From Papaver somniferum (Eukaryota; Streptophyta; Magnoliopsida; Ranunculales; Papaveraceae): a stretch of 64,000 nt of DNA. Numbering within the stretch: the stretch's first letter is position 1; each line of letters starts with the position of its first letter. The notes under the pieces are model-generated. The model searched no databases. It was not told the origin of the DNA and saw only the letters and a program-made list of their open reading frames with translations. Position numbers and translations under genes: made by a program. This document shows positions 33,228-44,149 of this stretch, piece by piece. The stretch covers positions 176,709,690 to 176,773,689 of the forward strand of contig NC_039362.1 in the NCBI RefSeq assembly GCF_003573695.1, given 5' to 3'.

Positions 33228-35090
33228 ATGATTCTCCTCCTGGGAAAGGTAATCTCCAAACGCCCTTCACCATCATCATCACTACTTATCCCTCTGCATA
33301 ATCATATTCATTCCTTGATATCATCTCTACAAACAAATCATTTCGAAAATGTAGTGATTAATCACTGTAAGTCCGGAAAAATCGAGAAAATAGATGATGC
33401 TTTGGATTACTTTAACAAAATGATTTCGATGATTCCATTGCCATCTATTGCTTCATTTAATCATATACTTAGTTCAGTTTCCAAAATCGGATGTTATTTA
33501 GATGTAATCACAATGTATAAGAAGATGAATGACGTCGGAATTGAACCTTGTTTCTTTACATTGAGCATTTTGATTAATTGTTGTTGTGAATTGAATGAAA
33601 TTTATTATGGGTTCAGTTTGTTTGGTGGGATTCTAAAGAGGGGTTATGGTCCGAATGTGATTGTGTTTAGTATTTTGATCAAGGGGTTGTGCATGGAAGG
33701 GAAGATTTTTGATGCACTTAAACTGTTTGATAAAATGATTGAATGTGGAGTTCAACCAAATGCCATCACATGTAGTACAATAATAACTGGGATTTGTGGA
33801 ATTTGTGAATTGGATGATGCTATTGAGTTTCTGAGGAAATGGAATTGCGAAGCTGATATTATTTCGTTTAGTCTGGTTATTGATGCTTTATGCAAAAGAG
33901 GATCAGTTGATGAGGCTCTGAATCTCTTTTCTGAAACGATAGATGTTTCGAAAATTGCACCAAATGTTGTTGTGTTTAATACTCTGATTGACGGACTGTG
34001 CAATTCTAACAGGTTAATCGAAGCAGTTAAAGTCTTCGATGACATGTCTAGTCAAGGAGTTTCCGCAGATTCATATACTTACAGTTCTCTGATCAAAGGA
34101 CTTTGCAATTCTGATAGGTTAAGTGAAGCAGTTAATGTCTTCAATAGCATGTCTAGTCGAGGAGTTTCTGCGGATTCATATACTTACAATTCTCTAATTC
34201 ATGGTCTATGCAGGCGTGGGTTATGGAAGGAAACAATAAGATATTTTGATGAAATGGTGGGGAGTGGGATTTCGCCAGATGTAGTTACCTTTAACGTATT
34301 AATAAATTCTCTGGCTAAAGAAGGAAGGATGGAAGAAGCTTCCAATATATTTGATGTGATGATTAAGTTACGCAGAGAACCTGATCTATATACTTATAAT
34401 TCCATGATACTTGGTCTGTGTTCGACGGATAATCTAGAGGAGGCACACAGATTGTTTGACTCCATTACGGATAAGGGTCTTGAACAAAATGTTTATAGCT
34501 TCGGTGTGTTGATTAATGGGTATTGCAAGAGGTGTAGGTTGGATGAAGCTATTCAACTGTTCAGAAAAATGCAAAACAAGGGATTGAAACCTAACCAAGT
34601 TACCTACACTACACTAATAGATGGATTATGCAAGACTGGAAAATTTAGAATGGTGCAGAGTATGTTAATTGAGATGCAAGCTTATGGGGTATCTCCGGAT
34701 ATAATTACATATAATACACTTGTGAATGGGTTGTGCAAAGCTGGAAACATTGAGAAGGCAAGACAACTCTTCTTTGAAATTCCTATCAAAGGATTAGCTG
34801 CGAACGTTGTAACATATAACACCATGATCAATGGCTTGTGCAAAGAAGGGATGTTTATTGAAGCCGAAAAGGTGATCAATGAAATGAAAAATATAGGTTG
34901 CGAGCCTGATGCCATCACTTATAATGCCATTATTAAGGGTTATCTTGAGGAAAATTATGTTGCAAAAGCATTAGAGTTTCTGGAAGAACTGCGCGGAAGG
35001 AAATTGTCACTGAACAATGCCACAAAATCTCTATTAATAAGTTCCTTGTCCGCAGATCAACTCAAAAACTTGGATTTACTTGAAACCTAG
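33228..35090 (+). CDS. P-class pentatricopeptide repeat protein, restorer-of-fertility-like
   Basis: The gene has a single exon of 620 codons, as usual for PPR genes. The first 30 residues (MILLLGKVISKRPSPSSSLL) lack acidic residues and look like a mitochondrial presequence. Fifteen PPR motifs in a row fill residues about 74-596. Nearly all are 35 residues long with no E, DYW or SMR tail, so it is P class. These proteins bind organelle RNA, one base per repeat, and set ends, splicing or translation. The repeat style (ITYNTLVNGLCKAGNIEKA) and presence in a duplicated cluster fit the Rf-like group, which includes suppressors of cytoplasmic male sterility. Repeats 6 and 7 are near-duplicates. 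Repeat 4 is short (32 residues). The reading frame is clean. It is flanked by PPR and F-box relics. Confidence 0.93.
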   Translation: MILLLGKVISKRPSPSSSLLIPLHNHIHSLISSLQTNHFENVVINHCKSGKIEKIDDALDYFNKMISMIPLPSIASFNHILSSVSKIGCYLDVITMYKKMNDVGIEPCFFTLSILINCCCELNEIYYGFSLFGGILKRGYGPNVIVFSILIKGLCMEGKIFDALKLFDKMIECGVQPNAITCSTIITGICGICELDDAIEFLRKWNCEADIISFSLVIDALCKRGSVDEALNLFSETIDVSKIAPNVVVFNTLIDGLCNSNRLIEAVKVFDDMSSQGVSADSYTYSSLIKGLCNSDRLSEAVNVFNSMSSRGVSADSYTYNSLIHGLCRRGLWKETIRYFDEMVGSGISPDVVTFNVLINSLAKEGRMEEASNIFDVMIKLRREPDLYTYNSMILGLCSTDNLEEAHRLFDSITDKGLEQNVYSFGVLINGYCKRCRLDEAIQLFRKMQNKGLKPNQVTYTTLIDGLCKTGKFRMVQSMLIEMQAYGVSPDIITYNTLVNGLCKAGNIEKARQLFFEIPIKGLAANVVTYNTMINGLCKEGMFIEAEKVINEMKNIGCEPDAITYNAIIKGYLEENYVAKALEFLEELRGRKLSLNNATKSLLISSLSADQLKNLDLLET

Positions 35091-35235
35091 ATGAGATCGA
35101 TGTAACTTGTAAGGGGAATTGTAAGGTATGTAGATCCAACTTAGGAACACCTGTATTTTCATAACCCATAAATTTACATATATTTCTCAAGCTTTTTCCA
35201 ACATAAATTTTCATAACCCATGTATCTTTTTGTCA

Positions 35236-35950
35236 GTTGCATCAACACCTTACACTTGTAAAGATGCATCACAGGAAAATGGTGAAATGGAATTGCAATC
35301 CTTGGACTACTATTGACCATATCTCTGAATGCAACACTGCAAGGGAGGTTTTGACGGATAAATTTTTGATGTGGGCGTTCTTTGATGGGGGCATGAGGAA
35401 CAAATCAGGAGTTGACATGTGTTTTTCATATTAATTGATTCAACTAATTTTGCTTCCAAAAATATCAAAGATAAAATATAAGCAATTTAAGATAACCAAT
35501 ATTTTCTTAAAAAATAAACTTGTCTTGTTTTTTTGGAAACAAAATTTGTTGGAATCAATTAATATGAAAAAACACATGTCAACTCCTGATTTGTCCCTCA
35601 TGCCCCCATCAAAGAACGCCCACGTCAAAAATTTATCCGGTTTTGACAGAAGATTTCCAGGCCCTCAAAAAGAGTCATTCCATGGCGTACAGTCTAACAT
35701 GCATAGTCTAAAACCAAATGAGTTTCTGAATGTAAGTGAGTACTTACACATACTTACAGGCATTTGTTCAGAACATTGGTTTAGAGTCCTTGTTCAGTCA
35801 GATATTCTTCTTCTGTTGTTCGGGCAATAAGCTGCCTTGTTGGTCCGGATGGAACAACAGATGCAGAAGCGAGATTCAAGTGCATTTCAGACAGTTGTAT
35901 GGAAGTAAATTTTCCTGCTGACAAGCTTGTAAAAAAAAGGGTGTTCCCCT
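35236..35950 (+). repeat. PPR-downstream module, copy 1 (partner 44150-44600)
   Basis: The sequence GATGCATCACAGGAAAATGGTG through CAGACAGTTNTATGGA and GTGTTCCC.TAGGAAGTGGGC is shared with 44150-44600. It may be a 3' exon or untranslated region of the PPR transcript, or a fragment of another gene. The short frames (such as ISECNTAREVL) are not recognisable. It is interrupted by a mini-element at 35356-35638, which the partner lacks. Confidence 0.8.
35356..35638. mobile_element. MULE-type mini-element, 283 bp, with proven empty site
   Basis: GGTTTTGAC at 35347-35355 and 35639-35647 is a perfect 9-bp target duplication. The element is nearly a complete foldback. Its ends GGATAAATTTTTGA and inverse match over roughly 100 bp, including GGGCGTTCTTTGATGGGGGC. 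The duplicated module at 44282-44305 has the uninterrupted sequence, which confirms the insertion. It has no coding capacity. Confidence 0.93.
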
Positions 35951-36975
35951 AGGAAGTGGGCAAAAATGTGTATATATTATAGGCCCAGCTTACTGGTTAG
36001 TATTGGTGTCCTGATAGAGTTTACTCCTTTGGGATTCTTTTGTCCTCTGGACAATCTTTGGTTGTAAAGTGAGAAACTTTGGCTATCAATACATTTTTTT
36101 GTTAGTGGATAAGTGCTTGCAACCTGTCACTACTCACTATCTATGATCAAGTTTCTAATATATGTTTCAGTATGCAGGAGATATGACGGCATTAGTGAAA
36201 GACTCAAGGACCGACAGTGTCAGATACTCATTTTTGTAGGTGAAAACTTTTCATTCCGCTTTGAGGCCATTCCTCAAAACTCCATAGATGATACAGTGCC
36301 TTGGTGGAGGTATGTTATATGTTTATTTATTTATAGGTAGGTGCCAATTGATTTACGTACCAAACTTCTTCCACCTTACATTTTATTACACCAACATATG
36401 TACTACCTTCAATCGTACAAAGTTTCTACTGTAGTTTCATTTTTGTTTTCTTGACCATACTGGCTAAATTAGTATCATTTTGTGTGTGAAAGCATGAAGC
36501 TGATACAAAACCCATAGCAGAGTATACAATAAAAGGTTATTGATTGCTTAGTATTTTTGACCCATTCTTAGATTCTTCACCAAAGAGGAGAATGTTGCAG
36601 TTACGGCACTAACTTACAAGGTCACTACAATGAAACTAATGATTTCATTTGCAACCAATCATCTACATATGTTGATATCTAAGCTGAATCCCATACGATC
36701 CGAAATGTTATTGTGGCATATAGCAGTTTTGTTGAACAAAGAACTCAACCTAATCTTCATTATTATGAATTTCAGATCCATTTACCACCTTCACATTCTT
36801 TTAATTTTGTGGAATCTAAATGTCTATATCTTAATATTACCAATTTGATGGCAGGAATGGTTTTGGATCAAAGACAACACCTGTAACTGGAATGCGTGGA
36901 TTTCATATGTGTAGTCCTGGCAATGAAGAATATTACAGCCGGTACAGTTGTAAAGAAGCAGAAGTAAGAAAAAAC
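35951..36975. other. Intergenic stretch, no supported gene
   Basis: It is AT-rich and may contain remains of exons and introns that once followed the PPR-downstream module. A frame near 36175-36320 (RRYDGISERLKDRQCQILIF) is exon-like but I do not recognise it. Confidence 0.35.
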
Positions 36976-36977
36976 TT

Positions 36978-37042
36978 CTGTTAGAGGTAAGCTGCAGCTT
37001 ACCCAATCTGTTGCTGCCACTGTTGCTGGATGATAAACTCAT
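36978..37042 (-). pseudogene. F-box/LRR scrap F, N-terminal
   Basis: ATG at 37042 gives MSLSSSNSGSNRLGKLQLTS, matching the N-terminus of copies D and G, and then the similarity stops. The 5' flank matches for another 50 bp upstream. Confidence 0.85.
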
Positions 37043-37085
37043 TATAAAGACACTCGAGAACACATGTTCGACCAATGTGTGCGAA

Positions 37086-37170
37086 CTGAAAATCCTAGTC
37101 TTTTTAATTCATCTTTACCGGAAATCCTTGTCATTATGCAGGAATTTAATGAAAAAGACTAGGATTTTCG
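37086..37170. repeat. Short inverted repeat
   Basis: GAAAATCCTAGTCTTTTT at about 37087-37104 and its complement AAAAAGACTAGGATTTTC at about 37150-37167 form an 18-bp stem around a loop of about 45 bases. It could be the edge of a rearrangement in the F-box 5' flank, since the left arm is the native flank sequence. Confidence 0.7.
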
Positions 37171-37904
37171 GTACAGTACCGCCGGAATTAATCTACAGTG
37201 CTCCAGAAACATTTACAGGTAAACTTAATAAAGTTGCATCTTTAGAATCATTTTCTGAAGATGTTATAAGTGAACTTGAATGGCTTAACTGAATTCAGTG
37301 AAGAGCAAGGCAGGGAAGATTAAGCTCCATTATTTGAGTCAATTGTTGTTGAGTTGAATGCAATGATTCGAAGATGAAGTGGTAGTGGGTATAGAGACAG
37401 TGGATTAGTTGGATACTTGTAGGTTGTCGCCTTTGTTTTAGTCGAATTGTTATAGGCTGTTGCCTTTTTTTCTCCCTTTTAGCTTTGAGGTGTGGGTTAT
37501 AGTGCCCTTTCCTTCTGTTCTCCTTTTTTTTTTCTATTAATAAAGCTTTCAACCTTTGAAGTACAAAAAGAAAAAAACTTGCAGCTTAAAATGAACATGA
37601 TTAAAATAGAAGCCAAGGAGGCACTAGAAGTTACAAACTCACAAAAACTGAGCCAAAAACAAAAAAAGATTAAACTATTTAACGTGCGGAGGAGGCACTA
37701 TAATAACTATTATCGTTATTATAGAAAATGTAAATAGTTGAAATCTCAATCCCAGGACGTGAATCTTCTCGTAAACGAACTGAATAAACAAACATATAAC
37801 CATTACAAAAAAGACCAAAGAAAATAGCTAACTTTCGTTCATTTACAACTTCAACAGCGACATTAGTCATTATTGATCATTCAACATCTGAGATAAACGT
37901 TAGA
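37171..37904. other. Unassigned stretch with possible gene and LINE tails
   Basis: A short open reading (FGTVPPELIYSAPETFTGKL, ending ISELEWLN and a stop at 37290-37292) looks like the end of a real gene, but I cannot name it. The sequence near 37500-37560 (T-rich, then TATTAATAAAGC) resembles a LINE 3' tail. Nothing else is recognised. Confidence 0.35.
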
Positions 37905-39052
37905 TCATTCTCGCTTGAGATACTCACGAGCATAAAATCTCCATCGGACGTCGGTCGCGTCTATATAGGAAAGATTGTTGCACCCATAACACAAAGCTTC
38001 CAACCCTTGATCACATATCGTCGGACAATCATACACGTAAAGCTTTTCTAAGTTTCTGCAATACAGACCAATAGCTTTCCATCCTTCAAGCTCTACCTCC
38101 TCATGACAACTTTTTGAAACATTTATAATTGCTTTGTTATTAGTTGCATTTCCTGATACACCTAGAGATTGGATTCCACCTCCACTCACAGTGGCTTTAA
38201 TGCCCTCTGTTGTAAGTTTAGGCACGCGTAGTGCCGAAACCCCAGTCAAGGTCTTTTGACAACCAAGAAAGCCAATACCAGTAATATTGTTGCAATGTGA
38301 AATTACAGTTGAATGGAGTTTTGAGCAGTTTTGTATAAGAAAACTTATTCCTGAATCAGTAATCCTTTGACAGTTTGTTAAATCGACTTTCCCCAAGGAT
38401 ACACAACATTTTCACAGGACTTTTAAACCCTCATCAGTAATCTGTTGACAATTTCCGAGGTCGACTCTCTCTAAGGATGCACAACATTTTGCCAGAACTT
38501 CTAAACCTTTATCAGTAATACGAGTACCGCTCAAACATACAACTTCCAAATGAGGCAACGAAGAAAATATCAAACACAACTTCTTATCTGGATATTTAAT
38601 AAGATCCTTCAACCATAGAAACCGAACTTCTGACCCAAACAATTGTATCTGTGATATAGCATAATCTGTTACCTCAGGGAGACCGCCTAGACACAAACTT
38701 TTAAGGTGCTGGAATCGAATCAACAACTTGCAAAGAATTAAGGAAAATCTTTGCGGATTAATCTTTGGTGAATTACGTAAGCTATATTTTTAGCTAAATT
38801 CCATAAGGACTCATGATTGTTGTTCTGAATATGAAGCCAACGACGACAAACCAAACCAAAGGAACTATAGACAGTACGGGCTTCTAGTCTCTTATGTACA
38901 TGGCGTAGACAGTCATCTGGGAGATCTGTAATTGTTAAGGTTTTACTGCAAGGATACGCATCAGCCGTCGATCTTTGTTCTTGTACTGTTTTTGAAATTA
39001 GCTGGAACTTATCCATCCCTTTTTTGTCGGTGTTGCTGGATGATAAACTCAT
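37905..39052 (-). pseudogene. F-box/LRR copy G, frameshifted
   Basis: ATG 39052 gives MSLSSSNTDKKGMDKFQLIS and an F-box (ITDLPDDCLRHVHKRLEA). A 4-base deletion near 38787 shifts the frame, and the LRRs then follow in another frame (LPEVTDYAISQIQLFG). A TGA at 38412-38414 interrupts a repeat. About 11 residues are missing near 38115 (SKSC-HEEVELEGW). The C-terminus stops about ten residues early (EYLKRE). It is 5' to the Copia element at 40803. Confidence 0.92.
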
Positions 39053-40797
39053 TATGAAGATATGATGAGATAGTACTTGTTCGTTTCACCAATCCGAACC
39101 GAAAATATTAGTCACACTAGTTAATGCATGTTTCCTGCATGTACATTCAGACTGCAACACTAGATTATTAGGTAAAACCATCAACATTGTATATATTAAC
39201 ACGACATGCATGCATATTATAAACCCACACTACTCTTTATTCTGTTCAAGGGAAACTTATAACTGCATGACTAAGTCCTACTGTATTTACATCAACATGA
39301 AGAACAACATATAAAGTGATAAAAGAATTAGGTTTATGCCGATCAAAAAAAAAAAAAATAGGTTTATGTATAATAATACCTTTCGCGTCCCGCTTAATTG
39401 AAAGGGAATCGAATCGTAAAAATACCTTCCTACCTTCGTATAGTATGTATATAACAAAAGTCCACTTCGAATCGAGGACGGAAACAGGTGGCTTACTGGT
39501 GCAACAGCCAACCTAAATCGGACAAAAGCTTAATTAACCTAATTAACCATTGGAATTTCTGCAGAAGAAAAAAATGTTTAGCCCAGGTTAAATTTTGGAG
39601 GAGCCCATTAGTAATAAGGAAAGCCCAATCATCAATTCCCGTGAAACCTGTTTTGAGGCATACTCCTTTTTTTTAGGCATACTAGGATGATGCTGTCTTA
39701 GGGTATTTTTTATAAGGGGCGTCCTAGCAATCGGTAAATTACTAAGTTATCCTTAATTATTTTAAATACCATTCAACAAAACTAAAAACATAAACCTAAA
39801 CAACTCAAAATCAGTTCAAGTATTCTTCTATTATTCTCCCTCTTCATACCGTTAGTTTTTTTTTCAACGTCGATTAATCGTTCGTTCATAAAGCTTTGAT
39901 CGTTGGTTAAAGTCACAATGATAGATTCATCAGTAAAACGAAAGGTTTCTCTAGAGATATCAAATTGTCGCAAAATCCCTAGTTGAACCTACCTTCGTTC
40001 TCAATTTTTTGTGTTTTAGAAGAACGGTTCGGCGGATTCACAAATATCAATTTTGAGTTGAACCTAGTGTATAGTTTAAAAAATCATTAGCTTCGTCTGA
40101 TTCGATTTTGCTATATTTTTAGCCGAACTTTTGACTTAAGTTGCTTAAAATTGCTATTCACACATTCGGCTAATAATTGATCTCCCTTTACCAATAACAT
40201 AACATTTAGAATATATTTAGGTTCGGACCATTCGAATTTGCTAACTTTCATTTGAACTTAATACTTCACTTTCATAAAGTTGTTGATTTTAACTTCGGCT
40301 AATAATGGATGTCCAAATATTAGCCGCACATAGTACTTTAATTGTTCAAATATTTTGAATAATAATCCAAACCATGTTATTGAGTCCTTTTTATAGGAGG
40401 GAAATAATGGATTTGAGGAGGGAAAGAAAAAAGCCCAATTATGGTCCATATCAAGTCCAAATCAAACAATACGAAAGGAAATAAATTATTTTCAAACTAC
40501 CAGATCTACCTACAATTGCAAAATGTTTGCTTCCATTGTTGTGAGAAGATTCAGATCCATTTTTCAATCTTCTTTATTTATCTTTACCAAATTTACACGA
40601 ACTCACGTTGGTTCAAGAGCGATCAAAACAACAAAGGAATTAACTAACCCCCTTTTAATTCTAAAATCACAACTTCCATTTTTTAGTTCATGATTTCCAA
40701 GCACCTGATGGAACTCAATTGAAATTGCGATGGTTACTTCTAAGCTCTAATGGGTCATAGAAATCTCTTTATTAAAGATAGCAATCTGGTGGGTCTT
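39053..40797. other. Intergenic stretch, no supported gene
   Basis: The part to about 39450 matches the 5' flanks of other F-box copies. From 39660 to 40450 the sequence is AT-rich, with TTCGGCTAAT recurring (about 40163 and 40294), and is probably an old unclassified repeat. I see no coding region. Confidence 0.4.
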
Positions 40798-41065
40798 AAT
40801 ATTGTAGAAATATTGGGTTTAAGGTTTTGGTATCTCTCACAAATGTGTAGTGATTTGTTCATTGAGTTGTATTTATAGTATTACATACGTACAGAGATAA
40901 GGAAATACAACAGAACTGCAAAGGAATAGGTGCAGCTGAAGAAGCTAGACTAGACCTAATAAGTTGTAGAGTGGGTAAATTACAGTTGATACAACAGAAT
41001 AATAAGATGACTAATATAATACAACAGGATGTATATGTGACATGTTGTACATGAGAATCTTAATA

Positions 41066-42530
41066 CCCCCTCAATTTGGAGTGGGAGAGCCTGAACAAAT
41101 GCCTAACTTGCCTACTAGACGACCAAACTGTGGAGCTCCCCATGACTTAGTGAAATATCAGCTAGCTGATCATAGGCTGGAAGATGACTTGGTAGAATAA
41201 ATCCACTCAAAAGCTTTCCACGCACGAAATAACAGTCAATTTCAATGTGTTTAGTATGTTGGTGAAACACAAGATTTTGGTCAATGTGAATTGCTGCTTG
41301 ATTATCACTGGAAACAATGATAGAAAAAGGGCATGAAAAATCCATGTCTATAAGAGATAAACTAACCATTGAACTGCGGTTGTCATATTGGCCAAAGCCC
41401 GATATTCAGCTTCACCTGATGAACGAGCCACAGTAGGATGTTTCTTAGATTTCCATGAAATATGACTGTTACCTAAAGTAAAAATATATTCAGTGGTTGA
41501 ACGTCGATTCATTGGACATCCTGTCTAATCAGAGTTTGTGTAACCATGGATAGAAGGAGAACTGAATGAGAACAGGAATATGCCATGTCCAATCGTTCCC
41601 TTGAGATATCGTAGAATACAATGAGTAGCATCCATATGAGATGATCTTGGATGTTGCAAGAATTGACTCAGATAATTAACTGAGTATGTAATATCTTGTC
41701 GAGTTAGAGTGATATATAGACGACCTACTAAATGACGAAAGCAGCTTGGATCAATTAATTTCGTACCATCTTTAGGAAGTAACTTGAGTTTTGCATCCAT
41801 TTGAAATGTTGATATACGATCCCCTGTGAGGCCAGAATCCTTACGGATATCATGAATATATTTTCATTGAGAGAGAAATATACGCTTGGGAGAGCGAGAA
41901 ACCTCAATTCCTAAAAATACTTCAAACAACCAAGATCTTTAATTGAAAAATAAGAAGCAAGACGCATTTTAGAGAATTAATGAAGTTATCATTTGTGCCA
42001 GTGATGATAATATCATAAAAAAAAGACAATAACCACAATAGAGGTTGTACCTCGATGATATGTGAAAAGAGAATCACATAATGATTTTTTAAAACCTTCA
42101 GATAGTAAAACTGAAGAAAGCTTCGCAAACCATTGACGAGAGGCTTGCTTTAGACCATATAGAGATTTTTTGAGCTTGAAAACTTTAGAATCATCTGGAC
42201 GTGCTAGACCTGGAGGAATCTTCATATAAATCTCTTCATCAAGATCGCCTTGAAGAATCAAGTTGATGAAGATACCATCCCTTAATAGCTGCAATAGATA
42301 ACAAGACACGAAAAATAACCAACTTAGCTACTGGTGCGAAGGTATCATAGTATTCAATTCTTTCTTGTTAAGTGTATCCTTTGGCCACTAGTCGCGCATT
42401 ATAACGTTCAACGGTGCCACCATCATTGAACTTTATTTTAAAAACCCATCTGCAGCCAATGGTTGTTTTACCAGGTAGTAAATCTACTAATATCCAAATA
42501 TTGTTGGATTCCAATGACATAATTTCTTTG
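41066..42530 (-). pseudogene. Degenerate Copia reverse transcriptase and RNase H
   Basis: In order on the minus strand: the RT start (GCRWVFKIKFNDGGTVERYN, YDTFAPVAKL), LDEEIYMKIPPGLARPDD, and SLYGLKQASRQW. Then come HLVGRLYITLTRQDITYSVN and the RNase H motifs [13 protein letters not shown] and SDNQAAIHIDQN. Stops and frameshifts separate these pieces, for example TAA after ARLVAKGYT. This copy is dead. Confidence 0.92.
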
Positions 42531-43990
42531 GCCATGGTTGCGCACCAACTTTTTTACCACGCATATAAAACAGTGTGTCTATAAAACGCACATATGGACA
42601 CTCATACTAGCGTGTCCAGTAAACCGAATTTTTTAACCACCCAATAAAACCAGCGTGTCCATAAAACCTCCACTATGGACACGCATAATAGCGTGTTTAA
42701 TAAAACCAACTTTATAACCACGCATATTAACATGCGTGTCTGCAAATCGTACACTATGGACACGCATACTAGCGTGTCTAATAAAACCAACTATTTAACC
42801 ACGCCTCAAGTGGGGTGACTATTTAAACCAACTTTTTAACCACGCCTCAAGTGGCGTGAATATTTTTATGGACACACCACAAATGGTTAACGTGGCCATA
42901 GACTGATCTATTAACACGCTGAATCAAAAATTAAAAGTTAACGTGACTAAACGGTTGATATTTGGATACACTACTAGCCCTAACGTGGCTGAAAGCACTT
43001 ATATTAACACGGCAAAAGCAAAAAAGCGTGTCTAGGAAATTTGAAACTGGCGTATCTAAAGGACAAAAATGTACTAGTGTCCCTATTAGGTGGAGGATCA
43101 CTTGAAGATGGAGTTACTGGAGTTTCATCTTCAATTATCATGATGATGCAGTTGCAGAGACAAGAAAAAAAAACTAACCTAGCTCTCGACTACCATGTAG
43201 AAATATTGGGTTTAAGGTTTAATTTCGTATCTCTCACAATTGTGTAGAGATTTTTTCATTGAGTTGTATTTATAGTATCACATACGTACAGAGATAAGGA
43301 AATACAACAGAACTGCAAAGGAATAGGTGCAGCTGAAGAATAGCTAGACTAGACCTAATAAGATGTAGAATAGTTAAATTACAGTTGATATAACAGAAGA
43401 ATAGGATGACTAATATATTACAACAAGATGTATATGTGATATTTTGTATATAAGAATCTTAATAAATATTAATGTTGATTTATGTATCACTTGAATGATT
43501 TTGTTGCAGTGGGGAGAAAACACATAATTCAATGGACACCAGCATGATTAAGTTTGAATTGATATTGAACTAGTTATGAGTATAAAGAGTTTAGCAATTG
43601 GGATCTTAAAACATGATGGTTATGCTGGAGGTGTCAGCATAATAAAAGTGCTTATAGTTTTGACGTCGGTTTTGCAAATTGCTTTTTTTTATTTGCTCCT
43701 CCATGGCCGGTAAAAATTAGGGTTCATAATAAACATGAAGGGTTTGATTGATTTTACGCTAGATTAAAGGATATAATTGACATTTCCGCATTTTTCTGAA
43801 AAGTCAATCCCTCCTCCTAAATTATCCTTCCCTCCTCAAATATATTAGTATTTCACTCCTATTAAAAGAAATTCATGTTATTTATATTTTGAAACCTAGA
43901 TAGGATTGATGCCAACGTAGGAACATTGTTCATGGCTCATTATTGATTGAGTTTAACCCTGGTAAAGAAAAAAATTGCATAGCATTATAA
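42498..43990. repeat. Segmental duplication, copy 2 (partner 31352-32728)
   Basis: It is in the same orientation as copy 1, about 11.1 kb away. It includes the RT edge, CACTA-like zone, LTR and about 500 bp of DNA beyond the LTR. Copy 2 carries about 170 bp near 43530-43700 that copy 1 lacks. After this block copy 1 has the PPR gene, while copy 2 goes straight on to the PPR-downstream module at 44150. Confidence 0.9.
42543..43079. mobile_element. CACTA-like remnant inside the Copia element
   Basis: It has the same composition as 31386-31972: many GCGTGTC/GACACGC and ACCACGC motifs and a CACTAGTACATTTTTGTCC end at 43079 on the minus strand. It fills the place where gag, protease and integrase should be. 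Confidence 0.65.
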
Positions 43991-44149
43991 TCACTCTTAC
44001 GTGCGCCGTTAATCTTATATTATATATTTTGCATCAATAGAAGATGCACAAGTGACAATATCAGCTCGTGCAAAAACACTGGAAATGCTATAAAATAGTT
44101 GCATAACATAAATGATAAAAGTAAGTCGTAATCCGTGGACCTTTGTGTC

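Larger units (their letters stand above)
40803..43464 (-). mobile_element. Minus-strand Copia element with 5' half replaced
   Basis: LTRs at 43196-43464 (5') and 40803-41065 (3') are flanked by the 5-bp duplicate AATAT (43465-43469 and 40798-40802). A primer site TGGTAGTCGAGAGC adjoins the 5' LTR and the polypurine run GAGGGGG adjoins the 3' LTR. The LTR starts TATTAAG instead of TG. Reverse transcriptase and RNase H remain, but gag, protease and integrase are absent. CACTA-like sequence (42543-43079) stands in their place. Confidence 0.88.

Noticed and set aside
37011..37292. 93-codon plus-strand frame
   Set aside because: Its first third is the antisense of the F-box N-terminal scrap. Only the last 40 codons may come from a gene, and these are not recognisable.
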